From NCBI GenBank assembly GCA_039707655.1, contig CM077671.1, positions 367,624,720-367,688,719 of the forward strand: 64,000 nucleotides of DNA, given 5' to 3'. This DNA is from Elymus sibiricus. Its lineage: Eukaryota > Streptophyta > Magnoliopsida > Poales > Poaceae. The translations under genes and the position numbers were made by a program. Numbering within the stretch: the first letter of the stretch is position 1; each line of letters starts with the position of its first letter. The notes under the pieces are model-generated. The model ran no database searches, was not told the origin of the DNA, and worked only from the letters and a program-made list of their open reading frames with translations. Of this stretch, positions 60,591 to 64,000 are shown piece after piece.

Positions 60591-61302
60591 CTAACGCCAC
60601 ACCACTTTTGTAATAAACAATTCTCCTGCGTAAAATTATTACATACCAAAGTAATTGTTTTCAAAGAAATTAATGTGTGCTCATAAAATAGATGAAATGG
60701 ATAACACTTGGTATTTTTATTGAATGAACGCAGACGTTTTTCCAGATAAACGCGAACGTAGAGCCAGAGTATTGTTCCTGTGTTGATTTTTATTTGGGTA
60801 GAGAAGTAGTATTCCCGAAGTACTGGCCTTCCCTGTGAAATATTATATCCATCCATCCTCGATCTTCGTGCTGGTACTAATAGCACTTTGACCTCATTTT
60901 CTTTTTCGCTGCTAGTACATCCACTGTGCCTGATTCTTTTGATGGACTCGATTTTTGGAGTTGTGGCTGGCAGTCGGCGGCTGTAGTTTTTGTGCTGATG
61001 ATTCATATGCGGACTCGCGTACGGGGCGCCGTATTGGAGTTTTTACGTGGGATAAAGAACTTTTTGGCTTCCGTGCATAAAGCTTGGCATGTAGTAGTAT
61101 TGGTCCAGTACTACTGTTTTGCTTGGAAAATTTAGCGTTGAATAACAGTTGATGTTGAGTACTAATTGGTGTGAGCCTCCTGTGAATCACCGATATATTG
61201 ATTCGGCCTCGGATAGATATGATGTTTTGTCCGCTTGCGGTGCTATTTAAATTACAGGGCAATGAATACCCTAGCAGGTTGGGCATGGCCCCTTTTTCTT
61301 TA
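60591..61302. other. Anonymous sequence between W copy 1 and a Helitron-like end
   Basis: About 700 bp of mixed composition. Short open frames on both strands match nothing I recognise. Confidence 0.4.
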
Positions 61303-61619
61303 CTAGTACAAATGCCCGTGCGTTGCACCGGTCGAAAAAAAAACACAATCAGCTTTATACTCCATAGCAAACATACTCGTGTGTTGTAACGGGAGAAAAT
61401 AAATAAATAATGTGCTTCCCTACTATACAAACGCCAATTGTCATGAATTAGATTGGCCAGTTAGAAGATAAGTTTAATGATGACAAAAATGATGAATTAA
61501 TTAACAATATAATTCTTTGGGGCCCTAGTCCGAAACATGAGACATAAATTGTAGTCATCTAATCGGGTGAACAACCTATCTTTAGATTATTATACTAATA
61601 TAATAAAAATATCATAGAA
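61303..61619 (-). mobile_element. Helitron-like 3' end
   Basis: On the plus strand, A is followed by CTAGTACAAATGCCCGTGCG and TTGCACCGG. On the minus strand this is a GC-rich hairpin (GGTGCAACGCACGGGC) followed by a short spacer and CTAG next to T, as in Helitrons and as at 22791. The opposite end was not found; the right limit is set to the next element. Confidence 0.45.
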
Positions 61620-62030
61620 GCAGCGATAATTCAACCCTGAGCCCGGGCTCATCTGAGCCCGGTGAACAGTACCGCGATTTATAGTAGAAAAAAAGTTCAA
61701 AAAATTCAATTTTTTTATGGTGAAAGATGCTCTTGTGCGTGAACTCCGTGTAAATTTCTGTGAAGTTTGGACATTCATTGAGCTCGTGGCAAAAAAGACA
61801 AAATCATGCATGAACAGTACGATTTCAAAAGTTTTTCAGACATCCGAAATTTGTCTTTCTTGCCATGAGCTTCTCGAATGTCCAAACTTAACAAAAAATT
61901 GCACGGAGTTCAAGCACAGAAGCATCTTGCACCACAAAAAAAATTGAATTTTTTTTGAACTTTTTTTCTATTTCAAATCATGGTACTGTTTTTGACCGGG
62001 CTCATCTGAGCCCAGGAGCCAAATCGCTGC
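61620..62030. mobile_element. Foldback MITE with long inverted arms
   Basis: The left arm (61620-about 61815) and the reverse complement of the right arm (about 61820-62030) match over most of their length: GCAGCGAT, GGGCTCATCTGAGCCC, an AAAAAAGTTCAAAAAATTCAA tract, AGATGCT and GTTTGGACATTC. The loop is only a few bases, near CATGCATGAACAG. GCAGCGAT recurs just outside the right end, so the exact terminus and target duplication are uncertain. Confidence 0.8.
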
Positions 62031-62246
62031 TCTGAGCAGCGATCCTTATTTTGATTTAGTGACATCACAATATGGTATCTTAAAGCTAATGCTATCATCT
62101 CCTAAAAAAAGAAGATACCATCATATATAGAATCATTGATGTATCAAATCATTGTGATAGGATATACCAATTTTCATAATTACCTTTGTTTAATAAAGTA
62201 AGCTAGTTCACTAAAGTAGGTTATTTTTGTTTACTATATCTATGGT
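62031..62246. other. AT-rich spacer before W copy 2
   Basis: About 200 bp, nothing recognised. Confidence 0.4.
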
Positions 62247-64000
62247 GTCGTGGTTTTGTCACGGCAAGATGTCCGGGTTAACGGACTTAGGTGTGAGGCC
62301 ATCGCAACTATGTGGCGGCTTGAGAGGGGTTGGTCGGAATCGAGAGACGCGAGTTTACCCAGGTTCGGCCCCTCCGATGGAGGTAAAAGCCTACATCCTG
62401 CTTTGTGTGTATTAATGATGAGGATGATCTCACGGTTACAAGGATGCTGTCTTGCTACCTCTAATCTCGAGAGCCTCTAATCTGTCTATCTCTAATGACT
62501 TGAGTCTGTCTTAGCTTGTCCCTCTTGGGGCGCCTTACCCCTCCTTATATAAGTGGAAAGGGTAGGTTTACATGTAGAGTCCTACCAGGAGTAGGATTAG
62601 GATTAGTCTCTCTTGAATCCTAATCCGGGTCTTGTTTCCTTTGTGAGGGAATCCTTTCTCTCCTTTGGGCCTTCTCTTGTGAGCCGCCCCTCCAGGCCCG
62701 TCCACGAGCCGCCTTGCGCCGGCTTGCTCGCTGGGCCTTGGGCCTTGTCGCTCATCTGACCCGCCTGCCGGGTTACCAATGAACCGCCAAGTCTTGACCG
62801 GGTCACTAGTGAGTCGCCAAGTCCTGGCCGGGTCATACTTCCGGCCGGGTTATACCGCGGGGTAATATCCCCGACATTAGCCCCCAGGTTAGCTTGAATT
62901 TATTCATGTTAAGCTCCTGAAATAAGAATAAATATGTTAAGTGACCGGCTCGCTCCACTGGACGGCTTAATGAAGTAGCTCCTTAAAAATCCGGGTTTCT
63001 TCTTCATATGAACGAGCCGTCTTCTCAATCGTCTTGCTTATCAGTGTCCTTTGAAGTAAAATATTGGGAATACAACACCCATATGCCATTGAGTTGGCCT
63101 CCAATACTCTTCAACTTGTGAAGCCGGGTTGCTCATATAAATTCTGCCGGGTTATGATTTTTTGATAATGTTGGGTCATGATTGTTGGTGACGCTGGGTC
63201 AAACAACTAGAGTCCAGCTGACTTGATAAAAATATTGGGATGAAAATCCATCTGATGTAGAGCCAGTCTTTCAATGCTTCAGCTTCGTGAAGAAATGAGA
63301 TCCGTCTTACTAACAATTGATATCTTGAAAGTGTTCTTCTATTTTTTATATCCATATTACCTGTAGACCCCAAGTCTTAAGAAGGGAATGTAGTGATAGC
63401 TTAAGACTTGCTTCAATATAAACGTTGCAACTTTGGAGAAATCCGGGTTGTCTGTCTGAATCTTCAGTCATGAACTGAAAGCTTTGCACTTCACATGTGT
63501 AGCCCCCAAGGGCCGGCTCATCAGTATATGATGGGCCGGGTCTTCAAGTTGGACCTTATGATCTGTTGAAACAACTGAGTGCTGTAGCCCTTAAGTGCCG
63601 GGTTGTCTTGCCTGCAGCAACCTGGGACTTTGTATTTGTCTTATGCTTATAAAACTTCAGCCAGTGTAGCCCCCAAGGGCTGGCTTATCATTATGTGATG
63701 GCCGGGTCTTCAATGAGACTGGTCAAAATGACCAGGCATTATCCCCCAAGTGCCGTGGTGCATGCTTGCAGCGACATGGGACTTTTATACTTTGATGTAA
63801 TCTTGATTTGAATAATGTAGCCCCCAAGTGCCGGGTCGTGTGCCTGCAGCGACTCGGGACTATTCCTTCCATTGTAGAATAAAATCATATCCACTCCGTG
63901 AACTGATGATGCCTTTGTGATGAAAGAAATCCTTGGCCGTGGTTGTACTGTAACCCGACAAATATGTATGAAGAAATCCATAAGTGTTGTAGTCTTTTAC
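62247..64000. mobile_element. Repeat family W, copy 2, cut by window edge
   Basis: The head 62247-62877 (TGTCGTGGTTTTGTCACGGC to ATCCCCGACA) and following DNA parallel 56431-58530, with several deletions (for example about 180 bp after 63100). Hairpin sub-repeats are seen near 63583, 63740 and 63817. The match to copy 1 continues to the last base (CCATAAGTGTTGTAGT), so the element extends beyond the window. Confidence 0.6.

Overview
The window looks like intergenic and genic DNA from a large-genome grass of the Triticeae (wheat, Aegilops or barley type). It holds one clear, multi-exon, plant-type gene at the left edge. The rest is mostly transposable elements: Copia elements of the Angela/BARE1 type, Gypsy-like elements whose LTRs begin TGATACGTCTCC, a truncated Au-type SINE, Stowaway and Tourist MITEs, Mutator-like elements (MULEs) and Helitron ends. 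No bacterial or organellar signal was seen. All positions and repeat boundaries were read by eye; no alignment or database search was run.

Layout. 1-3579 (minus): twelve exons, the last cut by the window edge, of a plant synaptotagmin (N-terminal membrane anchor, SMP domain, C2A, C2B). Its probable 5'UTR intron and CpG-rich first exon run to about 5300, and a 5'-truncated Au-like SINE with long target duplications lies in that intron. 7174-10722: a probable long-TIR MULE filled with TTGCCATG-type sub-repeats and carrying a broken RNase H fragment. 10848-11760, 14165-14422 plus 42397-43690, and 45728-45990 plus 47078-47180 are three diverged copies (A, B, C) of one segment. Copy B is split by a 28-kb retrotransposon nest and copy C by a 1.08-kb MULE. 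Copy A acts as an unfilled reference for both insertions.

The nest (14423-42396). A minus-strand Copia element forms the outer shell, with LTRs at 14423-15316 and 41454-42396 and an intact gag-protease-integrase reading frame up to an interrupted RT. Into its left LTR went a Gypsy-like element X. X took a solo LTR (15777-17188) in one of its LTRs and element Y (19718-29918) in the other. Y carries an orphan ORF and a Helitron-like insertion. Y is cut at 29918 and joined to a 3' LTR and decayed pol of an Angela-like Copia (29919-about 35275). That in turn joins a 3.6-kb LTR-like block V, which abuts the outer Copia at 38857. At least two deletion or recombination junctions must have removed the missing halves.

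Right part. 43.8-45.0 kb: a LINE-like 3' end. 45160-45460: a tRNA-derived SINE with exact target duplications. 47393-47821: a Tourist-type MITE inserted beside a fragment of a phosphopantothenate-cysteine ligase gene (47828-48182). 48425-55690: a complete, young-looking, non-autonomous Gypsy-like element Z (target duplication GTTTG). Its small ORF shares motifs with the ORF of Y. 55691-56430: a promoter/first-exon-like segment. 56431-60590 and 62247-64000: two copies of a repeat family W, which has an LTR-like TGTCG...CGACA head followed by hairpin-forming sub-repeats and, in the first copy, a complex minisatellite. Between them lie a Helitron-like 3' end and a foldback MITE.

Functionally, the only gene likely to work here is the synaptotagmin. 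The best candidates for under-described biology are the orphan ORF family shared by Y and Z, the hairpin arrays of W, the sub-repeat-filled MULEs, and the outer Copia element whose reading frame runs straight out of its LTR with no visible primer-binding site.
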